NCBI RefSeq assembly: GCF_050624435.1
Contig: NC_134542.1
Coordinates: 115,737,677-115,801,676 of the forward strand
Direction of reading: 5' to 3'
From: Tenrec ecaudatus
Lineage: Eukaryota; Chordata; Mammalia; Afrosoricida; Tenrecidae
DNA length: 64,000 nt
The position numbers and the translations under genes were made by a program. Below the pieces are notes generated by a model. It worked only from the letters and a program-made list of their open reading frames with translations. It was not told the origin of the DNA and searched no databases. Positions 10,230-21,110 of this stretch are shown piece after piece (the stretch's first letter is position 1; each line of letters begins with the position of its first letter).

Positions 10230-10262
10230 CTGTGGTGTGTGTGTGTGTGGGGGGGGGGGGGG
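10230..10262. repeat. (GT)n followed by a G tract
   Basis: A run of GT dinucleotides passes into about 14 consecutive G. It precedes a block of roughly 70 bp (10262-10330) that resembles 12215-12285. Confidence 0.9.
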
Positions 10263-10424
10263 AACCAAAGTTCAGAGAATGGCAGGATGGAATGTGGGAA
10301 ATCTGAGCCTCCTCCATGACATCACAGAAGCCATTGAACCAACCTCTGAGGCTAAATGCAGCCTCTGTACTTCTTGCTTTGCAAGATAACAACTGTCCTG
10401 TGTTTGTACCACTGCTGCTTGCAT

Positions 10425-10560
10425 GCTGCCTCTATTTTATTAACTTCCTACCGTGAATGGGTGAAGGTTCACAGAGCACATCGGTTTCCCATTCAATAAC
10501 TCATACATATCTTGTTTCATGCCAGTGAATGCAATCCCTACAATGTAACATTGCTCATCC
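10425..10560 (-). mobile_element. Old afrotherian L1 3' end
   Basis: The reverse complement reads 'gggaaaccgatgtgctctgt' then 'gaaccttcacccattcac', matching the order of the older L1 3' end also seen at 47960-48045 ('aaaccttcacctaaatcata'). Bases 10561-10821 hold nothing else recognisable. Confidence 0.5.
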
Positions 10561-10821
10561 TATTTCTTGTGTTTCCTTCCCATGGCTTTTCTCCTTCCCT
10601 AACCTTTCTCCCTTCTGAACAGCAAGTGCTGTCCTTTGGATCCTGAATAGTTGATTTTCCTGAGACTTGATTATTCTAAGGAATGTGAAAAACAATGTGT
10701 ACTTCTCTGGAGAACTCTCTGTTGTTTTACTGAAAATGGAACCACGGAGGGAGTGCAGTTTGAGGCCTGAAGGGTGACTGAGTTCTGTAGTTTCAGGACT
10801 TCTACCAGTCTCCATGGGAGA

Positions 10822-10942
10822 AAGGTGAGACTTTCTACTCTTGTCAAGTCACAGTCTCAGATCTACCCAGGGGAAGTTCTACCCTTTCCTGCACGGTCGC
10901 TATGAGTCACAATTGACTCGATAGCAGTGAGTTTGGTTTGAA
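10822..10942 (+). mobile_element. AfroSINE, 3' two thirds
   Basis: Sense AfroSINE body and tail: 'gagactttctactcttgtca', 'ggggaagttctaccctttcc', 'cggtcgctatgagtcacaat', 'gactcgatagcagtgagttt'. Bases 10943-11327 show nothing recognisable. Confidence 0.8.
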
Positions 10943-11327
10943 AAATCTCTATCTACCTTGGAAGCCTGAACTTAATTTTTTCATAATCTGATATTTTTAA
11001 ATTATCTTAAGCCTTATGATCACATAATTTACAAATTTGTGCCGAGAAGATAGCTCCTCTACCTATTCTTTCTAATGAGTTGCTGAAAGCACCAATCATA
11101 AATCAGTAGTTCAACAGAATTATGTTTTTGAATAGCTGTTTGAAAGACATATCATGAATTATAACTTCAGAATTTAAGTGCAAATTTCAACTAGCTATCT
11201 CATCAGGCTTTTAAAAGCACCTGATCTTAGCAATCTACTATAATATGTGAAAAGTGTTCAATATTCTTTATTTGATATCATACACCAAATCACACTTAAA
11301 TGCTTTTTGTTAATTAAAAGATAATAT

Positions 11328-12200
11328 TGTATTAGTCTGGGTAGACTACAGAAACAAATTCATTGACATTCATATATGTGTAAAAGAGAACTTTATATCA
11401 AAGAGTAATTGTATATTAAGAAAACATCCCTTTTACACTGGTACAGATAAGAACTGGAAACACAGGGAATCCAGACAAATGAACTCCTCAGGACAGTGGT
11501 GAGAGTGGCGATACTGGGAGGGTGGAGAGAAGGTTGGGTAGAAAGGAGGAACCAATTATAAGGATCTACATATAACCCCCTCCCTGGGGGATGGGCAACA
11601 GAAAAGTGGGTGAAGGGACATGTCAAACAGAGTAAGACATGAAAAAAATATATATATATATATAAATTATCAAGGGTTCATGAGGGAAGGGGGACAAATG
11701 TGCTTGACACAATGGATGTATGTATGGATAGTCATAAGAGTTGTATGAGCCCCCCAAAAATGATTTTTTTAAAAAAAGAAAACATCCCAGCCCAGTCCAG
11801 ACCAAGTCCATAAGTCCAGTATTAGCCCACATGTCTGATACCAGTCCATAAATTTCTCTATAGACTCCCACAACATAAGCAATGATGCCAAAGGCAGGAA
11901 GATCACAGGCCAGTGAGTAGAAAGTCTTGTGGAAGCATCTCAGCACTGGCAAGGCTCTCCATGTGGCTCCTCTAGCTCCAGAGCTCTGGCTACCATCAGT
12001 GTGGCTGCATGTGGCTTGTCAACAGCAATGTCAAGTAGAGAGAGTGTGTCCCACCTCCAGGGAGGAAGACAGGAGTTCCCAGAATCCTTAAGAGAAGGCC
12101 ATGCCCACATAGAGGCACCATTGGCTATAACCTGAGATTGACAGGTTAGACTCCACCCCTTCGCTCAAATTGACAGGAGGAGATTATGTTGCGCTCCTGT
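11328..12200 (-). mobile_element. Solo LTR-like element (MaLR/ERVL-like), split by an L1
   Basis: Fossil LTR-like repeat of a family with at least four copies here. This copy begins 'tgtattagtctgggtagact' and runs through 'catcccagcccagtccagac' to a 'caaattgacaggagg' end. It is interrupted by the L1 at 11431-11775. The family call rests on terminal structure and resemblance to mammalian MaLR LTRs. Confidence 0.55.
11431..11775 (+). mobile_element. L1 3' end inserted in LTR
   Basis: Tenrec-type L1 3' end ('ttacactggtacagataag' to 'gagccccccaaaaatgattt' plus an A tail). It is bounded by an exact 13-bp duplication, aagaaaacatccc, at 11418-11430 and 11776-11788. An internal stretch is shortened, and an (AT)n run sits at 11648-11663. 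Confidence 0.92.
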
Positions 12201-12289
12201 TGTGGTTCCAGGGGGAGAGGTTGCCAAAGCTCAAGAATGGCATGATGGAATGTGGAAAGTCCGTGCCTCCTCCTCGACATATCCATTAC

Positions 12290-12366
12290 TCTTGGATATA
12301 GAACTCTGTCTTACACACTAATGAGTGTCGCTGGATTTGTTTCCCTAGTTCCCCCAGACTAACACA
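12290..12366 (+). mobile_element. LTR-like fragment, opposite orientation
   Basis: The 3' end of the same LTR-like family facing the other way ('ggatttgtttccctagttcc' then 'cagactaacaca'). With 11328-12200 it makes an inverted pair. Bases 12367-13020 are AT-rich and hold nothing I recognise. Confidence 0.5.
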
Positions 12367-13024
12367 GATATTTTAGACAGGACATTTTCATCAGATTAAC
12401 ACATCTAAGATCAAAAAGATTAAGTGAACCTTGCTACCTTTTCTTCAACCCTTGCATTTAAACCGGCTTATGAATACAAATTGAAATAGGTGTGTCTTGC
12501 TCGACTTCATGAAGTCAGTGTAGAGACTTTCCATTATTCAAATATCTTCATATAATCAGATGCATAGATCTAAATATAAAATCTACCCAAGGTTATCCAA
12601 TGGCATTCATCACCTTTGTGAAAAATTCAACATTACCAATCCAACCTAGGCTCAAAAGACTAATCACAGGGAAAAGCAGTGATAACACCTGCCGAACAGA
12701 GATTTTTATCAAAAATTTAAAAGTTTGATCAGTCATTTACCTACAGCCAATCTTTAAGACTGTCCAACCAAACAGACTATCAGTAATTCATGATCTGATT
12801 TCTGCGGAATGAAATCAATTTAAATATGGTACATGTAAAAGTAAGAGCCACAAGACATTACTATTTTATAATAAATAAGACAGGGGCAACTACTACTCAG
12901 TAGCTTTCTTTTGTTTGCTTTTTTGCTCTATTGTATTTCTTATTTCTTTTTATATTTATTTTACTTTATTATTAATTAGGAGGACTCCTTGACAGCATCT
13001 CCCTTTTACCCCCCTCCCCCAACT

Positions 13025-14060
13025 AAACCCTTATTCTACTTGCCATCCTTATAGATTAATCAATCCTGGGTTTCAAATACCAAAAGACTGAAAGACATAT
13101 AACACAACTTTAAGAGGGTGGCCCCCGCCCCAGTGACAGAACACCTCTGAGATAAACCCAATATGCACAAACACAAAAATACAGTAAATGTTGAAAACCA
13201 CATCAGTGTGTCGATGGGGCGATCAACTGACAAGGTTTTAACCATTTAAGTTAGGTTTATCCTTTTAATATTCTATAGTCATCTCTCCAACGCACTGTTT
13301 AGTAACCACTTCCTATGTAGTTCCCACAAATGTATCTTGGGTTCCCAATGTCATCCACAACCTTCTACAAACCCAGACTCTCACAATTTAGGCTCTTAGA
13401 CCGATTCCTCCTTCGACTTTGGATGATAAGATTTGACAATCCTTCCGTCACCGATAATGGTGTGCTTCTTCTACGTGGATTTAGTTGACATCTCATAGAT
13501 GGCTGCTTGTTTGGAGATAAGCCTTTAAGACCCCACAAAATACTTTATCTGACAGCTGGGCACCATCTCATTTCTTCCCACACTTTGCTATAGCACCCAC
13601 ATCTTCTGCGTTCCCTTCCTGAGGGTGAGCATCCAGCAGGGCCTCGGTGCAAGAACTAATTGTTCTTAAATTGGAGCTAGGGATCTGGCTGGGGGTGGGG
13701 GGTGGGGGAAGGAAAAAAGAAAATTAAAAAAAAATTGGAGCTAGGACTTAGTGCAGGCCCCAAGTCCATAAGACCAGTGTTTTTTGTTTGCTTTTTTATC
13801 TGACTTTGGCTCCCTTTGAGATAAGCTATCAAGTCTACCCTTTCTCCCGTTTTAATGCCGGCAAAGATAATTTTTGTTCCGGGATGTACTTTTTTTCCCC
13901 CTTCACTATTCATTTATTTATTCAGTTTTCCATTCTCCGGCCATTGTTCTTTCTTTGTGGCCCTCCAGTATTTTGTACACACATATATATTACCTTATTT
14001 ATCATGTAGTATTGCTAACATAGCTAAATGTAAATGTTTTTCCTTTCTTTTTTTTCAGAC
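13025..14060 (-). mobile_element. Older L1 3' region
   Basis: Antisense L1 3' UTR of an older type: 'gatggctgcttgtttggaga', 'gcctttaagaccccacaaaa', 'gctgggcaccatctcatttc', 'gcacccacatcttctgcg'. These are the same landmarks as in the younger copies but more diverged. A short G- and A-rich insert at 13684-13732 is flanked by a repeated 'attggagctagg'. Confidence 0.55.
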
Positions 14061-14074
14061 GATATATATATATA

Positions 14075-15700
14075 TATTTTCTTTTTAAAATCATTTTATT
14101 GGGGCTCATACAACTCTTATCACAAGCCATCCATCCATTGTATCAAGCACATTTGTACATTTGTTGTCATCATCATTCTCAAAGCATTTTCTTTCCATTT
14201 GAGTCCAGGGATGCACTTCAGGGGATTCCCCCCTCATCAGTGTGTCCTCTCCCGCTTGCTTTGATGGGATTCATTTAAGTCTATGGTTCTCAAATTGTGG
14301 GTCGCGACCCCCTTTGGGGGTCCAATGACCCTTCTACAGGGGTCGTCTGATTCATAACAGTAGTAAAATTAGTTATGAAGTAGCAATTAAAATAATTTTA
14401 TGGTTGGGGGTCACCGCAACAGGAGGAACTGTCTGAAAGGGTCGCGGCAAGAGGAAGGTTGAGAATCACTGATGTAAGTGAACCTAGGGACTTGGCTGGT
14501 GGTCTTCCGCACAAAAAAAAGAAAAACAAAAAACACAAATTGGCACTGGGCACACTTCTGAGCAAACATCTTCTTGCCCTTCTCCATCTCTCTGTCTCTC
14601 TTGTGGTGTCACAGTCACATCCCCGGAGCTGCTCAGCGGTCAACTGTCCTGCTATAACTCTAAGGACACTGAGCCTGGCTTGAGGTTTTGCACCAGGTTT
14701 TACCCCTTCTCTATCCAGGTCCTTCTTCTTCTTCTTTTTTTTTCTTCTTCTTACACTGCCCGGTGTCTCCCCTCACCCACCTTTCCATTGTCCATCTCCC
14801 AGAGAGGAGGTTACACATAGATCTCCAAGATCAGTTCTCCCTTTCTACACCCTCTTCCCTCCTGGTGTCTCCACTCCCACCGCGGATGTTGAGGGGTTCG
14901 TCCGTCCTAGATTCCCTGTGTTTCCAGATCCCTACTGCACCGCTGTACGTCCTCTGGTATAACCAGGTCCGCAAGGTAGAATTGGGGTCATGATAATTGG
15001 GAGGGGAGGAGACGTTCAGGAACTAGAGGAAGGTTTTGAGTTTCATTGCTGCTACACTGAACCCCGAGTGACTCATCTCCTCCTCACTGCCCCGCTGTAA
15101 GGGATGTCCAGCTGTCTACAGATGGGCATTGGGTCCCCATCATGCACTCCCCCTCATTCACGGTGATGTGATTCCCCCCCACCCCTGCCTTTGTTGTTTG
15201 AAATCTGGTCTCCTCTGCCCTTCATGATCACCCATGTTGGTGTGCTGCTTCCGTGTGGGCTTTGTTGCTTCTGGGCTAGATGGCTGCTTGTTTACTTTCA
15301 AGCCTTTAAGTCCCCAGACGCTATATCTCTCAGTAGCTGGGCACCATCAGCCTTCTTCACCACACTTGCTTATGCACACCTTTGTCTTCAGCCTTTATGT
15401 GAGGAAGGTAATCACACAATGATTGTTTTTGTTCCTTGGTGTCTGCTACCTGGTCCATTCAACACCTTGTATTCGCTTAGGCTGTGTGCTTCTTCTCTGT
15501 GGGCTTTGTTGCTTCTGAGCTAGATGGCCGCTTGTTTGCCTTCAAGCCTTTAAGACCCCAGATGCTATATCTTTTTGATAGCCGGGCACCATCTGCTTTC
15601 TTCACCACATTTGCTTACACACACGTCCAGGCCCTTCTTATGAGATCCCATTTAGAACATTGGGAGTGGCAATGGGCACTATCTAGTTCTTCCTCTCTGT
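14075..15700 (-). mobile_element. Long L1 3' UTR with internal repeat units
   Basis: Antisense tenrec-type L1: 'aaaatcattttattggggct' at the 3' tip, then 'ggctcatacaactcttatca', 'aggtagaattggggtcatga', and two copies of a unit containing 'tgggctttgttgcttctg', 'gatggctgcttgttt' and 'aagcctttaag' (15233-15420 and 15480-15660). A SPIN element splits it at 14281-14471, and a (CTT)n tract lies at 14717-14755. Confidence 0.75.
14281..14471 (-). mobile_element. SPIN non-autonomous hAT transposon (copy 1)
   Basis: 191 bp with SPIN ends: the left end 'tatggttctcaa' then 'gtgggtcgcgacccc', and the right end 'aaggttgagaatcactg', whose reverse complement is the canonical CAGTGNTTCTCAACCTT. The interior has the typical 'agttatgaagtagcaatta'. 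It is flanked by an 8-bp hAT duplication with one mismatch: atttaagt at 14273-14280 and atgtaagt at 14472-14479. It carries no transposase. Confidence 0.9.
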
Positions 15701-15701
15701 G

Positions 15702-16285
15702 TTAGTCTGGGTAGACCACAGAAACAAATCCACAGAAATTCAAAGAAAACATCCCAGCCCAATCCAGAGTAAGTCCATAAATCCAATATAAGCCCATATG
15801 TCCAATACTAGTCCATAAACTTCCTCTTTAGACTCACGCAGCCATGCAAAAATACTGAATGCAGGAAGATCGCAGGCAATTGAAAATTGAGAAAGCATCC
15901 CAGCCCAGTCCAGATCAAGTCCATAAGTCCAGTGTTAGCCTGTATGTCCGAAACCAAGCTATAAATTCCTCTTCAGACTCACAAAGCACATGCAATGATG
16001 CTGAATGCAGGCCAGTCACAGGCCAGTGGGTGGAAAGTCTTGTGGATCCAGTGGTGGTAAAGGCATCTCGGCACTGGCAGAAGTCTCCATGTGGCTCCTT
16101 TAGCTCCAGGACTCTAGCATAGCTCCATGTGTCTTGTCAGCAAGCATGTCTCGCATGGAGTAAGCCTGTGTGCTGCCTCCAGTGAGCTATTTAACTCAGT
16201 GGCTCCAAATGTGGTCAACAAGCTGCAACCTGATTGACAGGCTAAACTCTACCCCTTCACTCTTAATACTCAAATTGACAGCAGA
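15702..16285 (-). mobile_element. Solo LTR-like element (MaLR/ERVL-like)
   Basis: Same fossil family as 11328-12200: 'tgttagtctgggtagaccac' start and 'caaattgacagcagattatg' end. A block of about 147 bp is present twice in tandem (from 15743 and from 15890, each beginning agaaa(a/g)catccc and running through 'agtccataa'). Confidence 0.55.
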
Positions 16286-16700
16286 TTATGTACTACCTCA
16301 GGCCCTCAAGGTCATGGAGCCTACAGTGCCTGTGGTCCATTAGTCCTTTGGACTGGTTGTTTCCAAAAGCTTTTCTTTTCTTCATTCCTATGTGCTCCAA
16401 TCAAAGAGGAATCAATAAGGGCTCCTTAGATGGCTGCTCACAAGTTTTTAAGACCCCAGTTGCTACTCACCAAAGAAGTATGTGGAACATTCTTTATGTG
16501 GACTATTTATACTAGTAGTATAAATAATAGTATAAATAGTAGTAGACCTTGGTGTCCCCAGGATCATGGTCCAGAGCCCTGGGCCCCCAGGCCCAGTGAC
16601 TCATTCCCTAAGGTGCCACATTTCCCTTTGTGTGCTCTGCTACATCAATGGCTGTATTTGTAGCATCTGCAAATACATAACAGAACTGTCTTCAGTCAAA
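16286..16700 (-). mobile_element. Older L1 3' region
   Basis: Antisense older L1 3' UTR: 'ggtccattagtcctttggac', 'gatggctgctcacaagtttt', 'aagaccccagttgctactca'. The middle has a short tandem of 'tagtataaatag' around 16510-16545. Confidence 0.55.
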
Positions 16701-16708
16701 CCTGCATG

Positions 16709-16785
16709 GAAGGGCTGCAAAGAGTTCAGGGAAATTTTTCATTATCTTTTACTTCCATTTCCCTGTGCACTTCTTGAGGCTCCCG
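16709..16785. mobile_element. Short palindromic MITE (copy A)
   Basis: About 77 bp. The left arm 'aagggctgcaaagagttca' mirrors the right arm 'gcacttcttgaggctccc' around a core 'cattatcttttacttccatt'. It belongs to the same family as copies at 51186, 53543 and 60734. Confidence 0.6.
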
Positions 16786-16837
16786 CATTTGAGGGTGTTG
16801 TCCTATTTTCCTTCCCATTACATGAAGAAGAATGTGG

Positions 16838-17690
16838 CAACAGGGTTGGAGGAAGGCTTATTGGCAACCTGCAATACGCTGATGACATAACCTTGTTTGA
16901 TAAAAGTGAGGAGGACTCGAAGCACTTGCCGATGAAGATCCAGAATCACAGCCTTCTGTGTGAAGCCTTCAGCCTTCAGTCTTCCTTCAATGCAAGGAAG
17001 ACCCAATTCCTCACAAATTGGGTCAACATGGAACATCATGTCAAATGGAGCAGAGGTTGAAGTTGTCAAGGATTTTTTCTTGCTTGGATCCATAATCAAT
17101 ACTCATTGAAAAGAGATGAAAGAGATGAAAATATCTTTGCATTAGCTAAATCTGCACAAGTCCTCTTTAGAGTATGGAAAAGCAAGGATGTTATTTTGAG
17201 GACTAAGGTGCACTGGACCCAAGCCGTGCTACTTTCATTTTCTTCATATACATGTGAATCTTGGCACATTGGATGAGGAAGACCTGAGAAGACTCGATGC
17301 ATTTGAATGATGGGCTGGAGATGAATATTAAAAGTACCATGGACTGCTGGAAATTAAAACTGATCTCTCCTGGCAGAGTATAGCCAGAGGACCCCTAAAA
17401 GGCAAGGATGGTAAGACTTCATCTTATATAATTTGGACAAATTATTGTCAGGAGAGACCAGACCCTGGAGAAGGGGATCATGCTTGGTAAAGTGGAGGGG
17501 CGGTGAAAAAGAGGAAGACCTGCAATGAGATGGATCGGCACAGTGGCTGCAACAATGCGCTGAAGCACAGTAACCATTGTGAGGCTAGTGCAGGACATGC
17601 AGTGTTTCCTTCTGTTGTGCAAAAGGTTGCTATGAGTTGGAACCGACTCAACAACAATATGGCTGTTCAGTTTGTTTGTCTATCCAATTA
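16838..17690 (+). mobile_element. RTE-type LINE, reverse-transcriptase 3' part
   Basis: The best-preserved RTE piece. A stretch reads LQYADDITLFDKSEED, with the YADD box of the reverse transcriptase, and later parts run through 'aggacccctaaaaggcaagg' to a 3' tail 'gctatgagttggaaccgact'. Frames are broken by stops and indels. It is a 5'-truncated fossil of the LINE family that shares its 3' tail with AfroSINEs. Confidence 0.85.
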
Positions 17691-17699
17691 GATGATTTT

Positions 17700-18606
17700 A
17701 ATGACTATTGTTGCAGGGTTGCATATATAATCGTGTTTACCTCTGCTGCCTTTAATGCTTGTATCCCTCCCACCCCCACCCCACTAGTGTCTTCTTTGGT
17801 CTTGGTCATTTGTTGTTGTTGTTGACCTTTCCTTTATTATACATTGCCCGTGGTAATATATGTCTTCACCCAAGGTAACAATCCTTCTTTTTGCATGAAA
17901 ACATTTTCTTGACTTTTATAATAGTGATCTCATACAATAATTGTCCTGTTGTGATATCCTTCAGGTCCATCCATGTTATAACACGTTTCACAGGTTCATT
18001 GTTATTCTTTAACATGATATAATATTCCACTGTATGTATGTATGTATGCATGAGTTCCAGTTTCTCCCTACCTTTGCCAGTCTTTGTAGTTCTTGCACGT
18101 CCCCTTCTCTCTCCTTTTTTCTCCCTCGCTTGCTCTCCTCCACGCTTTATCCCCCTTCTCCATCTCTCTACTCTCATCCTCCTCTCTCTGGTGTGTTTTC
18201 CAGCTTTGCTTGCATGATATGATAGCTCATTGTTGTATTGATTTGCATCTCTCTAATGGCCAATGAGCCTGAGCATCTCTTCATGTGTTTATTTGCTGCC
18301 TGATGAATTTTGAATGGTCTATTTATGTCCTCTGCCCATTTTTAAATTGGGTTAGTTGTCTTTTCATTGAAGTGTTTAAATTTTCTGTATATTTTAGAAA
18401 TTGGTTCCTTGTCTGATATGTCATTGCTAAAATATTTTCCCAGTTTGTGGGCTCTCTTTTTCCTCTTTGGGTGAACTCTTCTGATGCACATAAAAGTCTA
18501 ATTTTTAGGGGGGTCCTAGTCATCTAATTTGTCTTCTACTCCTTGTGTGGTTTTAATTGCATTTGATAGTGTATCACTGCCCCTAAATTTGCCCCAATTT
18601 TTTATT
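17700..18606 (-). mobile_element. Old L1, 3' region antisense
   Basis: Typical antisense L1 text: 'ttgatttgcatctctctaat', 'gcatctcttcatgtgttt', 'tctgcccatttttaaattgg', 'ttccttgtctgatatgtcat'. The LTR-like element at 18612-19262 is inserted in or at the end of it. Confidence 0.75.
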
Positions 18607-18611
18607 GATGT

Positions 18612-19151
18612 TGTGATAGATAGGTTTATTGTGCCAACCTGGTCAAGAAGGACATGTGGGATTAGTAAGGTGGCAATTTTATTGGAGAGCAAAGAGATAA
18701 ATGGCTCAGTGAGCTCCGCCTGTCTCTCTTTTGCTCTCTGGTGACCAGACCAGTGTGCAGCTGCCTTAGCTAGTTCTCTGCCTCAGCTTGTGAGCTACAC
18801 TACCTGTGGGACACCCAACCCGTGAATTGTGTCACTAGAGCTTGAGGTTCCTTTGAGACCTGCTTCGCCACATTGCTGGTGTGCACATTACTTGAGCTGG
18901 GGACTGTTGGATCCTGTCATCTGGCTGACTGTTGGTGACCTGCCCTGCTGTTTGCTGCCTGTGGTTGAACTGGCTGTATTGCTCTATGGAAGACTCAGCT
19001 GTGGGCTTTCTTGACCTCGGACCCAGCAGCCCTCGTGAGTTGAAGGACTTCCAGTATTTTAACTGTTTCACGGAAGCAAATTGAAGTTAACCTCCATACT
19101 GCTGTGTGGACTAATTAGCTGTTTTGTCCCTTCAGGCTCTATCTATCTATC

Positions 19152-19198
<47 letters not shown>

Positions 19199-19262
19199 CA
19201 TCTATCTATCTATCATCATAAGTGTCCTGGCTTTGTTTCTCTAGAGAACCCTGTCTAACACA
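18612..19262 (+). mobile_element. Solo LTR-like element (MaLR/ERVL-like)
   Basis: 651 bp from TGTGATAGATAGG to CTAACACA, so TG...CA ends. It is flanked by a 5-bp near-duplication (gatgt 18607-18611, gatgc 19263-19267), as expected of ERVL/MaLR integration. An expanded (ATCT)n lies inside at 19138-19217. Bases 19268-19984 after it hold nothing I recognise. Confidence 0.65.
19138..19217. repeat. (ATCT)n microsatellite
   Basis: About 20 near-perfect ATCT units with a few interruptions, lying near the 3' end of the LTR-like element. Confidence 0.95.
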
Positions 19263-19984
19263 GATGCTTTTTGTAGTTTTCAATTTACATTTATGTTTTG
19301 ATGCTACCCAGCCACATCACACCTGCAGCCCTCCCACTGGATGAGAGTCACTGGTTCATCCTGCACTACTGCTCGGTGGTGGTGGGGATGGCCATACCTC
19401 TGGTCACTGGAAGAATTTGCGGAATGGGAGAGATCACACCTTTCTGGTTACCACCTGCTACAGTCAGTCCTAAACAAACAGATCAGAAATCTAACAAAAA
19501 TTAAACATGACCATGCTGTGTCAGGTCAGCTGACAATTCATTGCTCAGTTTGTCTCCTGTGTGAGGTTCTGATTTTCTGTTCCATTTCTTATCGTCAGTA
19601 TTTGATCTACTTCTTTACCCTTCCCTTTGAATCTCAGGATTCCAGGGTTGACCCTGGTATCTGTTTCCTATGCTTCCCCATGTCTTTGTCATAGAAAGGC
19701 AGGGTGGCCTGTCTGTCTAGTCTACCAACTTACTAGAAGTTCCTGCATATCACTTCTTGTAATCAGCACCATTCTAACCAAACAGGATTTGGATCCAGAA
19801 CATAGGTAGATAGGAGAGAAATGCCTTCTATTTTAACAGGGAAAGGAAAGGAAAAACAAGTTTGACTAGAAATTAGCTTATGGGGAGACTAAAAAGCAGG
19901 GGTTTTCACCTAAAGGCTTAACTTTTCTTTTAAGGGAGCAGTCATTTGCTGACAGTAAGAATAGAATGAAGGCAATTGGTAGAA

Positions 19985-20125
19985 GTGGCCCTGGTGTTGC
20001 AGTGAGTAAGGACCTCCTGCTTGACGTCTGAGGAGAAGGCTGTGGCAGTATGCTTCTGTAAAGACTCAGCTTGGGAAACCCTATGGGCAGTTCGACTCTG
20101 TCCCCCAGGACTGCTGTGTGTAAGA
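19985..20125 (+). mobile_element. AfroSINE
   Basis: Sense copy: 'gtggccctggtgttgcagtg' head, 'ctgaggagaaggctgtggca', 'gggaaaccctatgggcagtt' tail. The tail end is lost. Confidence 0.7.
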
Positions 20126-20360
20126 GTGGACAACAATAGGTAAGGAAATGGGCCCCGGGATGAGAGCAGCCAAGGCTGGGGAGTGTGGGAAGGCAAGTAG
20201 ACTCAGGAGATAGAATTGTGTCCCAGGTAGTGCTGATGGCAAGAGAAGGTGCTGACCTGGCATTTGCCCAATTGTGGGGTTTTCTCCAGAGGCCACTCAG
20301 TCACTGGGTTCAGGGACTGAAAAAGTGGGTACTTGATTTATGGAGGGCTGTAGTAACTAG

Positions 20361-20545
20361 AAGGAGCCCTGGTGGGACAGTGGCTCAGTGAGAGGTCAGC
20401 AGTTCAAGCCCACTAGGCACACAGTGGGAGAAGGACGTGGCAGTATGTAAAGATTACAGCCTTGGAAACCCAAGGGGGATGTTCTGCTCTATTCTGTACG
20501 ATAACTTCGAGTCAGAACCAACTCACTTGCAACAGAGGCAGTGTG
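20361..20545 (+). mobile_element. AfroSINE
   Basis: Near full-length sense copy: 'ggagccctggtgggacagtg', 'ggtcagcagttcaagcccac' (box-B-like), 'cttggaaacccaagggggat', 'cgagtcagaaccaactcact'. Confidence 0.8.
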
Positions 20546-20589
20546 TTCGTGAGAGAGCAAAGGGACCAGAGAATTAGGAAACCAGTGAT

Positions 20590-20780
20590 GGAGTTGGTAG
20601 GGTGGTTAAACCCCCAAGCCTATGGCTGTCCAATCGGACCCATCGTGCCCCTACAGGACAGAACAAACCTGCCCTACTGTTACCGTTACAGAAGCAGGCT
20701 GTCACTCTAGCTCCTGAGTAAACCAAAGCCAAATCCACAGCCTTCAAATCAATTCTGACTCATGGGTAGGGGCTGGTGTA
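20590..20780 (-). mobile_element. AfroSINE, rearranged
   Basis: Degenerate copy with 'cccctacaggacagaacaaa' and 'aaatcaattctgactcatgg'. Parts read in different orders, so it may be two fragments. Confidence 0.4.
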
Positions 20781-20944
20781 GTTGAGCCACTAACCTTTTG
20801 GGTGCTGGATTTCCTGGGTGGGGTAGGGGGTGGGGAGGCAGTGTGGGAAAGATTCTTGAGTTTTGAAGTGTGAGGCTTTCGACTCAGTCAGACACCAACC
20901 TGGCTTCCTGACTCCAGCATGATCTTCTTTGTTGAACTCTTCCT

Positions 20945-21110
20945 TTTGAAAAAGCCTCTTGGCCTCAAGTCAATTCTGAGTCATGGTGACCCACGTGTTG
21001 CCCACCAGAACGGCGCACCAGGCGCTTTATGACTGTGACAGACCTTTCTTTAGGGGCACCTTGAGGATGCTTCAAACAGTCAACCTTTCCTACCATCTAG
21101 GGAGCCCTTC
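20945..21110 (-). mobile_element. AfroSINE, degenerate
   Basis: Antisense: 'cctcaagtcaattctgagtc' and 'atggtgacccacgtg' match the reverse complement of the tail. The remainder is diverged. From 21111 to 22701 I see no recognisable repeat, gene or RNA. Confidence 0.45.

Noticed and set aside
16566-17060. A 164-codon open frame
   Set aside because: It runs from old L1 sequence through a MITE into an RTE fragment. Only the LQYADD part is meaningful, and it is a LINE fossil.
19138-19217. Regular repeats that could suggest a CRISPR-like array
   Set aside because: It is a plain (ATCT)n microsatellite within an LTR-like element of a mammalian genome.
20361-20545. tRNA gene signal from the AfroSINE heads
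   Set aside because: The A/B-box-like heads belong to tRNA-derived SINEs. No full tRNA cloverleaf is present in this or the other copies.
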